NCBI GenBank assembly: GCA_037074705.1
Contig: CM073591.1
Coordinates: forward strand, 6,378,087 to 6,442,086
Source: Zhengitettix transpicula
Taxonomy: Eukaryota > Arthropoda > Insecta > Orthoptera > Tetrigidae
DNA length: 64,000 nt
Direction of reading: 5' to 3'
Every line of letters starts with the position of its first letter. Positions within the stretch are counted from its first letter, which is position 1. The position numbers were made by a program, and so were the translations under genes. Positions 11,011 to 22,029 of the stretch are shown piece by piece. Below the pieces are notes generated by a model that made no database searches, had not been told where the DNA came from, and was given only the letters and a program-made list of their open reading frames with translations.

Positions 11011-11700
11011 ACAACAGCGTCGCAGACCTTGACGTGAAAGCGCGTGACATGACGTGACGTGACACAGGCAGTCAGGGAGTGTCACGTGACCAACAGTCTC
11101 TTGGATTACTTGAGCTGCCTTGGTTCCGGCCTCGTCGTGGAGTGTCGGGTGTCAGAGATACAACACACAGTCAGTCTGTCACGTGAGAGCACGGGTCACG
11201 TGACGTGACAGTGACGTACCGTGGACAACACTGACAGGCAGCGTCGCAGCGCGTGACGTGTGTCCACCTTGCGGCCCTGTTAATCTAGTACTATATATAT
11301 ATATATACAACTGCTATTAACCTATGAGTCGCGTGGGCCGCCAGGGTCTGCGTGCTGGGCCGTGAACGTTGCGGCCAGGTAACGAGCCTCGCGTGAATGC
11401 TCTTGCCCGGCCTCGTGCTGCAGGAGAAACGAGCCGGAAGTGACGGACGCATCCTCCGTGGTCCACAAACCTCCTTCGCTCCGGAGGAAAAGAAAGTATG
11501 ACGGCGTCATGCGGCATCTGCCTGTGAAGAGCCTCCGGGGTTCACAGGGAAGTTCCTTGTCTGCAGCGAGCCTCAGTCGTCGCCATCTTGTTTCTAGATA
11601 TTGATTTATCTCAATAACTTAGACTGTCTCATGGAAACCACAAGAGCAAAGATGTGCAAAGTCCTCAGGAGCAGTTTCAAACTGTCTCTGTGCCAGGCTT
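11011..11700. other. Satellite flank and spacer with a short TA run
   Basis: 11011-11270 continues the CACGTGACGTGAC-rich composition without clear periodicity. A TA dinucleotide run lies at 11290-11307. The remainder has no recognised gene. Confidence 0.45.
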
Positions 11701-11800
11701 CACCAGGCTCTCAAAGTTAAAATCAGCGACATCCATAACCCGGGATATGACCCCAATATCGTGTTATTATCTGTGTAACGCCCTTCCACATACACAAGGA
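11700..11800 (+). repeat. Rep-B fragment
   Basis: Short match to the Rep-B head (CAGCGACATCCATAACCCGG) just before a Rep-A copy. Confidence 0.55.
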
Positions 11801-11817
11801 TGTGGTTTTTTTGGGGG

Positions 11818-12318
11818 GGGGGGCAACAGGCTACATGAGGGTAATCCACGTGGTGGCAACTCCCCTTTAATAGCATAGGAAGGGATTTGAAAGCGGGGAT
11901 GCGGAAGGGTAGAGGAAGGTAGCCAAGGGTTAAGTAGGGGCCCCCGGGCTATATTTTAAGGATCCTACCGGGCAATTCGTCTAAAAGTGATGCAGGGAAA
12001 ATCCTAGAAAAACCTGCATCAGGTAGGTCGGGCATTGGGTGCTTGTCCCACGCCCTTCCCTGGATGGCGAGAGAAGGGAGGGTTTGCTGTGGGGACGCAG
12101 CTTTCCTTTTGCCCGTACCTCGACCAGTTTAGGAGGCAGCTGGCCGACTGTTCCAATGGGAGCAGTGAACAACTCTTACCGTATTCCCCAAGGTCTGTGA
12201 CACCTCTCAAAACAGGCCTCGGCTTGTGGGAACCTTAGTTCAAAAACGGAGAGAGGAGGAGGCATCCCCTTCCGTCTCTCCTAGAAGGTTCAGCCTGCGA
12301 GAGAACAGCCCTCGCAGA
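11818..12318 (-). repeat. Rep-A retroposon, near full-length copy
   Basis: Runs on the plus strand from the T/G-rich junction and CAGGCTACATGAGGGTAATC to GCGAGAGAACAGC. Landmarks are TTAATAGCATAGGAAGG, GGATCCTACCGGGCAATTC, AAAACCTGCATCAGGTAGGT, GGAGGCAGCTGGCCGACTG and GGCCTCGGCTTGTGGGAACC. The poly-T next to CAGGCTACATG marks the tail, so the sense strand is minus. Confidence 0.88.
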
Positions 12319-12324
12319 CAGCTT

Positions 12325-12560
12325 CAATACAAGTGTTTTCGCCTCCCGTATGGAAGAGAGTAGAAGTTATACACAAACAACCTCGAGAGAAACACTTATC
12401 AGTCTCTTTGCTCCTGAAAAACATTTATGTGACGCAAATATCGGGAGTTGGAGCAAGTTTGACAATTTCCACCCTCGGGGGGGGGGGGTTGTTTGACGTG
12501 TCTCAGCCCCCACCGTGTTTGTTCCCTGGTGGCAAGGAGCACGTGTACGGAGTCTGGTGA
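12325..12560 (+). repeat. Rep-B fragment
   Basis: Contains ACACAAACAACCTCGAGAGA, GACGCAAATATCGGGAG and the end block GACGTGTCTCAGCCCCCACC through GCACGTGTACGGAGT. Confidence 0.65.
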
Positions 12561-12884
12561 AGTGATTGAGGAGTTAATTTAAACTACGTGGATGACGTCA
12601 CGCTGCTCCACACAGGCCCAGGGTGGCCTCCCTGGTGACGTCACGGTCTCACTGTGAAGCCTCTGTTGCCGAAGTTTCACTTTCTTTGCTAATCCCAGCT
12701 CACGAGGTCGCGCCTACTAAAAGTAAAAGCGGTCGTTTTGTAATGTTGGCAGCGCGTCGCACTCAACGTGTGCACGACACGGAAAATACCTTACTCATAA
12801 TTGTAGTTTAGTGAGGCTTCAGAGGCAGAAGGTTGAGTCCTTAGTGTCTTCGCAGGTCAACTATTAACAGCTATTCATAAACAT
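12561..12884. other. Spacer without recognised feature
   Basis: Moderately GC-rich sequence containing TGACGTCACG words. No gene, repeat family or RNA was recognised. Confidence 0.4.
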
Positions 12885-13401
12885 TTCGCTGTTCTCTCGC
12901 AGGCAGAACCTTGTAGGAGAGACACGAAGGGGCTACCTTTGGGGATGCCTTTTCCTCTCTCCGTTTTTGAACTAAGGTTCCCACAAGCCAAGGCCTGTTT
13001 TGAGAGGTGTATGTTCCAGGGGTCACAGACCTTGGGGGCATACAGTAAGAGTTGTTCTCTGCTCCCATTGGAACAGTCGGCCAGCTGCCTCCTAAACTGG
13101 CGGAGGTACGGAAAGCTGCGACCCCACAGCAAACACCTCTCTCCCACCATCTAGGGAACGGGCATGGGACAAGTGCCCAATGCCCAACCTACCTGATGCA
13201 GGATTTTCTAGGGTTTTCCCTGCATTTCTTTAGGCGAATGCCGGGTAGGATCCTTAAACCATAGCCCGGGGGCCCCCTAGTTAACCCTTGGCTACCTTCC
13301 TCTACCCTTCCGCATCCCCCCTTTCAAATCCCTTCCTATGCTATTAAAGGGGAGTTGCCACCACGTGGATCACCCTCATGTAGCCTCGTACCCTAAAAAA
13401 A
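12885..13401 (+). repeat. Rep-A retroposon, first of a head-to-tail pair
   Basis: Sense orientation: starts CGCTGTTCTCTCGCAGGCAG and ends CATGTAGCCTCGTACCCT followed by an A run (13393-13401). The A tail directly abuts the next copy. Confidence 0.88.
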
Positions 13402-13897
13402 AAGACACACAGGAAGTGGCTACCTTTGGGGATGCCTCCTCCTCTCTCCGTTTTTGAACTAAGATTCCCACATGCCGAGGCCTTGTTTTGAGAGGTGAAT
13501 GTTCCGGGGTCACAGACCTTGGGGCATAGGAGGGTAAGAGTTGTCCGCTGTTCCCATTGTAACAGTCGGCCAGCTGCCTCCTAAACTGGTCGAGGCACAG
13601 AGAAGGGAATGCTGCGTCCCCATAGCAAACTCGTCTCTCCCTCGCCATCCAGGGAAGGGCGTGGGACAAGTACCTCAATGCCCAACCTACCTGATGCAGG
13701 TTTTTCTAGGGTTTTCCCTGCATCACTTTGAGCCGAATTGCCGCGGGGTTGGATCCTTAAACCATAGTCCGGGGGCCCCTAGTTAATCCTTGGCTACCTT
13801 CCTCTACCCTTCCGCTTCCCCCCTTTCCAATCCCTTCCTATGGTATTAAAGGGGAGTTGCCACCATGTGGGTCACCCTCATGTAGCCTGGTACCCTT
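13402..13897 (+). repeat. Rep-A retroposon, second of a head-to-tail pair
   Basis: Begins inside the consensus (ACACAGGAAGTGGCTACC), so it lacks the first 30-40 bases. It ends TGTAGCCTGGTACCCTTAGA with a degenerate tail. Confidence 0.87.
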
Positions 13898-14143
13898 AGA
13901 AGTCATTAAACTGAAATTTAATTAATATAAGGCAATGTCAGGGCGGTTTAGGGGAGCCTCGGAACAGTACAGAAGGGAACCTCTCCATCTCTCTCTCCCT
14001 CTCCCTATATATATACATACATACATGTGTCTGTGTCTGTGTCTGTCTCCTGCACCGTTCATCTGGTTGCGATGAACCGTTGAAGGGTTGTAGTTACGCG
14101 CACCCCCGCCAAGGTTGTATATATGTTCACATTTGTACGTACG

Positions 14144-14301
14144 AACGTTTATGGGATCCTTGTGCGTCCCGTCAGGTGCTGAGAAGGGCCTAGAGCGACA
14201 CAACTGCACGCGTCAGTTGACAACACTCAAAAGCCTTGCAGTTGTGTCGCTCTAGGCCCTTCTCAGCATCTGACGGGACGCATAAGGATCCCAGAAACGT
14301 T
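14144..14301. repeat. Near-perfect palindrome carrying two inverted Rep-P 3' ends
   Basis: Arms 14144-14207 and 14237-14301 are inverted copies separated by about 29 bases. Each contains CAGTTGTGTCGCTCTAGGCC, then CTGACGGGACGC, then AAACGTT (right-arm sense). The same word series occurs in the Rep-P copies at 21.3, 25.8 and 39.8 kb. Confidence 0.8.
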
Positions 14302-14720
14302 ACGCTGAGTGGTATTCATATTACCCCCCCCCCTTTTTTCTCTCTTCTCAATTGGGTTATTCATTATTTATGTCAACGTTTCTCTTGGAAATGTATTTTA
14401 ATTATAACCTTTTAATATTTTCCAGTGATTCTGTGACACGTTTGCGGGTCGGGTTGTCGGAGGCGCCCAGGAGCGACCCTGAGGTACGAACTACATAGTA
14501 AAGGTTCACTTACCACATCACTTGGCCTCAGCGAGGTCTTTGTTGACGACATCAGTGATCTAAATACTACAATATATTGTAATATACACTAAGGAATTAA
14601 TTAATAAGCAATGATTTTAATTCAACAGTTGCTTTATAAATCAATTACACTTATTAAAGTCATTGAAAAATCTTTGCTTATTAAACTGTTTAATTAATTA
14701 ATTCTTTACTGTTTATTACA
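14302..14720. other. AT-rich spacer
   Basis: C-run followed by AT-rich sequence with no recognised gene. It precedes a long TA microsatellite. Confidence 0.4.

Positions 14721-14760
<40 letters not shown>
14721..14760. repeat. TA microsatellite
   Basis: About 40 bp of uninterrupted TA dinucleotides. Confidence 0.97.
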
Positions 14761-14763
<3 letters not shown>

Positions 14764-14989
14764 AGTGAATATCGTGGGTAAGTGGCCGCCCTTTTGTCCG
14801 CGGGCCTGAGGAGGTAATTAATTAAAAGTGCACGTGCGCCCCGGCGAGGCCCCAAGAAGCCGAGGGTACGCGTCCCTCTTTTTTTGCATCGTTTGCGGGA
14901 GGGAGGGGGGTCGTAGTAAGGGTATATACTCCACACCCGGGAGACTGACCAGAGAGAGGACTGAAAGTGGAGTGAGCGAGGTGAGAGGG

Positions 14990-15225
14990 TGGAAAATTTG
15001 GCGAGCTGTAAGGAACAAAGAAGATTCTACTTGGAAACCCAGGAGGACGAGGTAGACCCCGAAGAAGATGGTTGGACGGAGTGGAGGAAGATCTGCGGAA
15101 GCTGGGATGTAGAAATTGGAAGAGGACAGCACATGATCGTGAAGGATGGAAGAAGCTCGTTGGAAAGGGCCAAGGTTCACTACGGACTGTAGCGCCATGA
15201 TGGAAGAAGAAGTAAGGAACAACAG
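14990..15225 (+). pseudogene. LINE C-terminal fragment
   Basis: One frame from about 15018 reads GRGRPRRRWLDGVEEDLRK then LGCRNWKRTAHDREGWKKLV. This is the conserved tail of many non-LTR retrotransposon ORF2 proteins (pattern R-P-x-x-R-W-x-x-x-V-x-x-D-L-x-x-L-G-x-R-x-W-x-x-x-A-x-D-R-x-x-W-x-x-L-V). A frameshift near 15155 moves the expected E-x-A-K-x-H-x-G-L ending (ERAKVHYGL) into another frame. No catalytic domain lies upstream, so this is a 5'-truncated copy. Confidence 0.72.
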
Positions 15226-15534
15226 TTTAGGAGTGTGGACGTCCATCGCGTGGAGGCCGAAGAAGGAGATCGTGGGGCTGCTACAAGACCAGTGATCCTC
15301 TGCTGATGCTACGAGGTAAAGTAAGGGTCGCCATTACTGTAAAGTGCCTTCAGACACAGGACGGAACTAAGCTACATTACCTTGTAGAGGAGGAGGATTT
15401 CATTAAACAAGCCGGAGATAATTATTGTTAATTTTATTTTGCAGACTATATGCATATATATATATATATAACTGCTGGCGCCCAATCAATTATTTTAATG
15501 TATTTTTTATGTAATAAACTTCTTTTTATATATA
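15226..15534 (+). other. Probable LINE 3' untranslated region and AT tail
   Basis: Follows the LINE C-terminus without other features and ends in AT-rich sequence with a TA run near 15455-15472. Assignment to the LINE is by position only. Confidence 0.35.
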
Positions 15535-16215
15535 TATCTAATAAATAAAGCTGAGTGTTTGTTTGTATGTATATATATTTGTATGTTCGTTATACAAATC
15601 TACACCGGTGGAGCAAATTTCACCAAATTTCGTACACGTGGTTCTTTACGTTCAGGAAACAAACACTGCAGGGGTGAGACGCGTCTACCACCCCCAGGAG
15701 CGGGGGTGAACGGGGGTGGAAATATTTAAACCTGCTAAAACAGCCGATATTTGAGTCGAATAAATATTTTTTGGGGTCAACGAGATGTGATTTAAGTATA
15801 ATTTCAACCCCTTACAGCATTGGAAAGGAAAAACGTTAAGGGTGAGGGTGGAAGGGCGTTACAAGAAAATAACGCGAATAAAACCGAGATTGGAGTCAAA
15901 TCCAGGGTTATGGATGTCGCTGAGTTTAATTATTACATTCAATTGGCCATTTAACCCCCCACGGGAGGAGGGGTGGAATTTTTCAAACATGGTCGATATT
16001 TGCCTGGAATAAATATTTGTCGGGGTCAATGACGTTGATATTATTTCTACCGATGTTGTTTGTAACATTTCAACCCTTTTCAGTATGGCAGGGGAGCACC
16101 ATTAGGGGTGGGGGTAGAGGGGCGTTTCATATAAATAGCAGAAAAACAACCGAGATTCGAGTCAAATTAGGGGTTATAGATATACGACATCCCGGGCAAC
16201 GCCGGGAACCCAGCT
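15535..16215 (-). repeat. Rep-B repeat, well-preserved copy
   Basis: Reads on the minus strand from CTAGCTGGGTTCCCGGCGTT (16215 side) through two blocks containing GCGACATCCATAACCC, to GTTTGTTTCCTG and ACGTGTACGAAATTTGGTG, then a TATG/TATA-rich tail ending near AATAAAGCTGAG. The terminal CCCGGGCAACGCCGGGAACC word defines one end of the family. Confidence 0.82.
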
Positions 16216-16770
16216 AGTATCTAATAAAGCAGAGCGTTTGTTTGTATGTTTCTTTGTATGTATGTATATATATTTGTATGTATGTTCCTTATACAAATCT
16301 ACACCGGTTGAGCAAATTTCACCAAATTTCGTACTCGTGTTCTTTGCGATCAGGAAACAAACACTGTTGGGGTGAGACACGTCTACCACCGCCAGGAGCT
16401 GGGGTGAACGGGGGTGGAAATATTTAAACATGCTAAAACAGTCGATATTTCAGTCGGATAAATATTTTAAGGGGCCAAATATGTTTGCATCTTTCCAAAT
16501 TGCTACCCCCCGCCCCAACTCGGCGACATCCATAACCCTGGATTAGACTCCAAGCTCGGTTGCAAGTCCTGAGGCTGCTCCTTTTCCCATGCTGCAAGGG
16601 TGTTGAGATGACACGCAAACAACGTCGGGAGAGACACTGTTTATCCCTCTGACGTCTAAAGTTATTAATCCGACGTAAATATCGGTAGGATATTACGACC
16701 CCCGCCCCTGGGGGGTTGGTAGACGTGTCTCACCCCCCCCACAGTGTTTGTTTCCTGGACGCAAGGGACG
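16216..16770 (-). repeat. Rep-B repeat, adjacent copy
   Basis: Directly follows the previous copy and starts with the same TATCTAATAAAGCAGAGCG tail and TGTATGTATGT run, so the two copies are head to tail. It includes CCGGTTGAGCAAATTTC, GGTGAGACACGTCTACCACC and AAACATGCTAAAACAGTCGA. It becomes composite past 16500, with an inverted second block at 16500-16770. Confidence 0.75.
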
Positions 16771-17319
16771 ATTCTTGCTCCTCGGTGGTGTAGAGTTTCT
16801 TCTCGTTGCTCATCCACGACCTCGTGGAGCGTGTGACGTCACCTGGGCCATTACCAGAGGTGATTCTGCGTTCCTCGTTGTCCTGCGGTCGTCATCGTGG
16901 CCGAGACCTTCCAGAAATCCCACGGATGGACAATTTGTGGCGGTGACTCTGCAACATCCGTCGTCACGAGCTCCTGCGCCGCGGCCCTGCTTGAAGTTAA
17001 ACCTCTTGTACTGCGGAATCGATCTCATTCTTGGGATTTAATCCACGGATCCTCAGACACAACCTCGGCCGAAGGCTTCAGAGTGCGTGAAGACTTGTCA
17101 GCTGCTCCCGTTGGGCCTGGTGCTCCAACCGAGGCATGGAGAAGGAGATGCTGCGTCCTCACTCCCATTGTCGTCCTGAGGCGCGGGCAGAGAGCGCGGC
17201 CTCCCTCGTGCAGGCGCGCGCCCTCTGAAGCAACGCGGCTCAGTCGCTGCTGGAGCAGTTACTTTGAATCACACACACACACGTGGACGCACATCACTCA
17301 CACGTCCACTGACAGTCCA
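16771..17319. other. CpG-rich spacer
   Basis: Overlapping open frames on both strands with no recognised product. CA-rich run at 17270-17283. Nothing here can be supported as a gene. Confidence 0.35.
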
Positions 17320-17672
17320 TCTACAAACAGGAAACAAACACTGTGGGGGGTTGAGACACGTGCAACAACCCCCCGCAAGGGGCCGGTAGGGTGGAAAGTT
17401 TGAAACAATTGCTAAATCGGCCGATATTTGAGTCGAAAACAAAAAAAATTATTCGGGCTCAAGGACGTTGATCGTGTTTCTCCCGATGTTGTCTGTGTCT
17501 CACTTCAACCCCATTTTCGGTGCTGTGGGAAGGGAACAGCCTTAGGGGTTGGGGTGGACGAGCGTTACAAGAAAACACTGCGATAGCCCCGGGGTTGGAG
17601 TCGAATCCACGGGTTATGGACGTCGTTGAGGTTAATTGTGACAACCCGGACAACGCCGGGCACCCAGCAAGG
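17320..17672 (-). repeat. Rep-B repeat, one-block copy
   Basis: From GGAAACAAACACTGTGGGGG to CCGGACAACGCCGGGCACCC. It is a minimal form of the family with a single internal block. Confidence 0.8.
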
Positions 17673-18380
17673 TACAAAGTAGAGTACTGCAGGTGAGTAA
17701 CTGATCACTCCAGGGTCATTTTAATAAGACACTCGATGTTATTGAGATGAATATTTTGAAGACGAGTGTCTGTGGGACCCCGGCAGCTGCCAGGTGCTGG
17801 TCGTGGTGCACGGGGAAAGATTGCATGAGGAACGCCCAGCTCGTCACCTCCGTGCACGCAGTCGTGTGAACCCCGTGGCTGCGAGGTTCTTGCAATCAGA
17901 GGTCGTGTTTGATGCTTGTGGTGTTGTTGTTATGAACTGACCTTCGTGACGACGACCTTGAGCTGCATGAATGAACGAGTTGTGGTCGGCCAGAGATATG
18001 GATGACGTAAACCCCGCAGCCTCGTAGGAAAACGTGTTTGTCCCGAATCCGGACGGAGGCGCAACCTGTTTCCCTGATTGTCCTGGCCTCGACACTGACC
18101 CACACAGCCTCTGGAAGGCCGCAGCGCTCAGGGGAAGAACATCTCTGCCCCGGGAGGGAAAACCCCGGCGGGGGAAGTGCCGTGATGACGTCACCGAGGG
18201 CTGACCAGAGCCAGGGCTGGGCCTTCATCAACCCCCGCGAGCCTCAGGGCCGGTGACGCCATCACGGCATTTCCCCGGGAAAAGCCCATCAGGACACAAC
18301 TGGGCGACTGCCGACAGCCTCGTAAAGGCGAGGAACGCAGACAAGAGCTGAGTGGTGCGGCGCTTCGTCTTCGCCTCAGC
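17673..18380. other. Spacer without recognised gene
   Basis: GC-rich with overlapping open frames on both strands. No domain, repeat or RNA was recognised. Confidence 0.35.
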
Positions 18381-18965
18381 CTTCACGTGTCCGGCTCCCT
18401 CATGACATCTTTGTATGTAGAAAGGAGAAGAAGAAGGTGTAGACAGGCTACATGAGGGTAATCCACGTGGTGGCAACTCCCCTCTTATAGCATAGGAAAG
18501 GGAGTGAAAGGGGGAATGCGGAAGGGTAGAGGAAGGTAGCCAAGGGGGAACTATGGGGCCCCCGGGCTATGTGTTAAGGATCCTACCCGGCAATTAGTCT
18601 AAAGGTGATGCAGGGAAAACCCTAGAAAAACCTGCATCAGGTAGGTCGGGCATTAGGCTCTTGCCCCACGCCATTCCCAGGATGGCAGGAGAGGGGTTTG
18701 CTTGTGGGAACGCAGCATTCCCTTCTGCTTGCCTCGACCCGTTCAGGAGGCTGCTGGCCGTCTGTTCCAATAGGAGAAGGAGACAGCTCTCTTACCGTAT
18801 TGCCGAAGGTTCGCGAGCCCAGAACATTCACCTCTCAGAACAGGCGTGTGGGAACCGTGGTTCAGAAACCCCAGAGAGGGAGAGAGAGAGAGAAGGAGGC
18901 ATCCCCCAACGGCAGCATCCTCCAGAGCTCTCTGGGAAGGTTCACCTGCGAGAGAACAGCTCTTG
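18381..18965 (-). repeat. Rep-A retroposon with variant tail
   Basis: Core 18446-18965. The tail side is not poly-A: 18381-18445 carries TATGTAGAAAGGAG and GAAGAAGGTGTAGACAGG, an extension also seen at about 20200-20265 and 22030-22120. This marks a Rep-A subfamily. Confidence 0.83.
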
Positions 18966-19023
18966 CGGGCTTCCTTCATCCCGTACGTAGTTCCGCGTCA
19001 CTCATTTACAAGTAAATAACAGG

Positions 19024-19085
19024 AAAATAACCGCGATGGGAGTCGAATCCGAAGTTGTGGATGTCGCTGAGCTTAGATGTGGCAA
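19024..19085 (-). repeat. Rep-B fragment
   Basis: Short match: GAAAATAACCGCGATGGGAG then GTTGTGGATGTCGCTGAG. Confidence 0.55.
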
Positions 19086-19329
19086 CGTCGGACACAGCCA
19101 CAGACATCTGACAATTAATAAACATGAAAACAGAGAATATGACAGAAGAAAATACAGTGTTCATAAATACAGCGACGTTTCGTCCACTGTTTTTATTTGC
19201 TCGAAAACTTCCTGAAATAAAAGGACGAAAATCTAATTTAGTCTCTTTGTGTACAACATATATATATATATATATATGTATATAGTGGTGGTTACGTCAC
19301 TAAATATGGAATTAACGTTTAACGATAAT

Positions 19330-19500
19330 TGGGAAAGACCTGATGATGGCGCAGACACGTGCCGAAACGTTGTTTTAATTCAATACACGAGTATTGTCTG
19401 TACAATTGGTCACAAGACTGCATCAGTAGTTTAGTGTATCACCTGAGGACGTCCCGAAGCAATGGACGAAACGTGTCGCGCTGTGACAAGTGTTTTAATT
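19330..19500 (+). repeat. Two hammerhead-like motifs 103 bp apart (Rep-P type)
   Basis: CTGATGA at 19340 is followed by a GGC...GCC hairpin and GAAAC at 19364. CTGAGGA at 19443 is followed by GTCC...GGAC and GAAAC at 19468. The CUGANGA-stem II-GAAA order is the hammerhead core, but each copy has one extra base between CTGANGA and stem II and stems I and III are not evident. Penelope-like elements are known to carry hammerhead motifs in their terminal repeats, so I read these as decayed remnants. A TA run lies just upstream (19258-19277). Confidence 0.45.
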
Positions 19501-19824
19501 ACTTAATAGGCCACGACGTGTTACAAGATGGCGGCTGAGCGGGTTCGTTGACTTGGGAGCGTGACTTAACCTTGACGAACGAGTTGGGCTGGAAACTCCT
19601 CCTCGTGACGTCGACGTCGACCATAACCTCCAAACTAGCCTCGCTCCCTTGCACGAAGCTCTTCACGGTCAGGTTAATTCATTTGTTTATTAAAAGGGGT
19701 TTAAGGGAAGAAGCGACGTCATAATATGCACAGCATGAATGAGGAAGACAGCGAAATACAGAGGACAGAAGAAACCACGGAGCGACGTCCCGTTCTTGTG
19801 GTGGTATTATTAACACTGCTGGCT
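19501..19824. other. Spacer without recognised gene
   Basis: Contains CAAGATGGCGGC and TGACGTCGACGTCGA words. No gene was recognised. Confidence 0.35.
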
Positions 19825-19885
19825 GCCCGGCGTTGCCCGGGGTGTCCTACATCTACAACCCCCGCCTTGACTGAGCTTCGCTTTC
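19825..19885 (+). repeat. Rep-B end fragment
   Basis: CTGCCCGGCGTTGCCCGGGG, the family terminus, immediately before a Rep-A copy. Confidence 0.6.
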
Positions 19886-19887
19886 TT

Positions 19888-20195
19888 TTAGGGCAACAGG
19901 CTGCATGAGGGTGATCCACATGGTGGCAACTCCTCTTTAATAGCACAGGAAGGAACTGAAAGGGGGGATGCGGGAGGGTAGAGGAAGGTAGCCAAGGGTT
20001 AACTAGGGGGGCCCCCGGGCTGTGGTTTAAGGATCCTACCCCCGTGGGAATTCGCCTTAAAGTGATGCAGGGAAACCCCTATAAAAACCTGCATGAGGAA
20101 GGTCGGGCATTGGGTGATTGTCTCACGTCCCTTCCCTGGATGGAGGGAGAGAGAGGGGCGTTCGCTGTGGGGACGCAGCAATTTTCTTCCCCTCA
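19888..20195 (-). repeat. Rep-A retroposon, 5'-truncated, first of a pair
   Basis: Runs from GGGCAACAGGCTGCATGAGG to GGGGACGCAGCAATTTTC. The usual GGAGGCAGCTGG half is missing. Confidence 0.83.
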
Positions 20196-20735
20196 CCCTT
20201 CACCTGTCCGTGTCCCTCTAACGTATTTGTACGTAGAAAGAAGAACAAGAAGAAGAAGGTGTAGACAGGCTACGTGAGGGTAATCCACAAGGTGGCAACT
20301 CCCCTTTAATAGCATAGGAAAGGGACTGAAAGGGGGGATGCGGAACGGTAGAGGAAGGTAGCCAAGGCTACGGTTGAAGGATCCTACCCGGCATTCGTCT
20401 TAAAGTGATGCAGGGAAACGTGCATCAGGTAGGTCGGGCTCTTGCTACTGGTCCCACGCCCTTCCCTGGATGGCGGCGGGAGAGGGGTTTTCTGTGGGGA
20501 CGCAGCATTCCCTTCTCCGTGCCTCGAATAGTTTAGGTGGCAGCTGGCCGACTATTCCAATGAGAACAGCGGACAACTCTGCCCCAAGGTCCGTGACCGC
20601 GGAACATACACCTCTCAGAACTAGGCCTCGGCTTGTGGGAACCTTAGTTCAGAAACACCAGAGAGAGAGAGAGGAGGAGGCATCCCCAAAGGTAGCCCCT
20701 TCCCGTCTCTCCTCCAAGGTTCCGCTGGGCTCCAC
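20196..20735 (-). repeat. Rep-A retroposon with variant tail, second of a pair
   Basis: 20196-20265 carries the GAAGAAGAAGGTGTAGACAG tail extension. The core continues to about 20735, ending near AAGGTTCCGCTGGG. Head-to-tail with the copy at 19888. Confidence 0.83.
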
Positions 20736-20844
20736 GACTAAAACGTAACCATTTTGCAGAATCAACTGAATGTTTAACCTGATGGCAAGTCTGCGGACTA
20801 CGCGCAACTTTCACACACACACAGGAACAACAGACTATCTGTGT

Positions 20845-21285
20845 GGGTGCCAGGGTTGCCACATATCCGTAATCCGTAATTTGACTCGAATCTCCGTTCC
20901 CTTACCGTTATTTTCGTGTAACGCATCCTCCACCCCTACCCCTAAGGACGCTCACCTCCCACACGACAAGCTGGTTGCAATTATACACAAACAACATCGG
21001 TGGAAACACTAACAATGTCGCTGACCTCGTTAAATATTTATTCAACGCAAATATCGACCGTTTTAAACTCGCCCGACGGAGTTAAACGGCAAGTTGAACG
21101 TCATTATAAAACTCAGCGACATCCATAACGCCGGGTCCGACTCCAACCTCGGTTGTTTTCACGTTATTTTTGTGTAACGCAGCTCGGCCTAAGATGACGC
21201 CGCTCCCACGCCGAAAGGGGGTCGAGTGTATACACGAACAACGTCGGGAGAAACACTAACACTCTACGTAACGCATACAAATGCA
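20845..21285 (+). repeat. Rep-B repeat, two-block copy
   Basis: Two successive blocks, each with a CATCCATAAC-like head and a CGGTTGT..CACGTTATTTT..TGTAACGC segment, at about 20865 and 21115. Confidence 0.7.
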
Positions 21286-21395
21286 AAAAAACCTCCCGTT
21301 GTTGTTCGCTTTTGAGTTCGTCGACCGTGCGGTTGTGTCGCTCCCGGCCTTGACATGTGCTTCTTCTCCGAATGAAGGGTCCCAGAAGCGTTGTT
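21286..21395 (+). repeat. Rep-P fragment
   Basis: CGCTTTTGAGTTCGTC, GTGCGGTTGTGTCGCTCC and AGGGTCCCAGAAGCGTTG occur in the same order as in the better copy at 39.77-39.87 kb. Confidence 0.55.
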
Positions 21396-21674
21396 GCCAC
21401 GTGTTCATCGTCATCGCCTGATATCCCCGCGTCACGTGCCTCGTGCGATCGTCGTGCGGCTGCCTGGAGGAGGTTACGCAACTTCCTCGCATTGTTGCCT
21501 GCCTGCTTCCTTGACTTCCGCGACCTGAATTACCCGCGCTGGCTGAGGTTTCCCCTGCTCTGACGCAACGCCGCGATGTCCTGCAACACCGCGGGAAGGG
21601 ACATGGACGGACGCGAACGTTCATGACGTCAAGAAGCGGTAACAGAAACACCACACAGGGATTCGAGAAGCCTT
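21396..21674. other. Spacer without recognised gene
   Basis: CpG-rich sequence between Rep-P and Rep-A. Nothing recognised. Confidence 0.35.
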
Positions 21675-22029
21675 TCTTCGACCTGAAGAAAGGTAAGAGT
21701 TGTTCGCTGTTCTCACTGGAACACTCGGGCCAGCTGCCTGCCTGCTAAATTGGTCGAGGCACGGAGAAGGGAAAGCTGCGGCCCCTCACAGCAAACCTCT
21801 CTCTCTCTCTCTCCCGCCATCCAGGGAAGGGTCGTGAGACAAGTAGCAAGAGCCCGACCTTCCTAATGCAGGTTTTTCTAGGGTTTTACCTGCATCACTT
21901 TAAGGCGAATTGCCCCAGGGGGTAGGATCCTTAAACCATAGCCCGGGGGCCCCTAACCTGCCGCCCTCTAACCTTCCGCATCCCCGCTTTCAAATCCCTT
22001 TCGTATGCTGGAAGAGGGGAGTTGGCACC
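21675..22029 (+). repeat. Rep-A retroposon, 5'-truncated, first of a pair
   Basis: Starts near GGTAAGAGTTGTTCGCTGTT and ends GAGGGGAGTTGGCACCGTGT. Confidence 0.82.

Noticed and set aside
10204..11085. Minus-strand open frames of 116-146 residues with internal repeats
   Set aside because: They lie wholly inside the 91-bp satellite and are explained by its periodicity; no start context, domain or non-repeat sequence.
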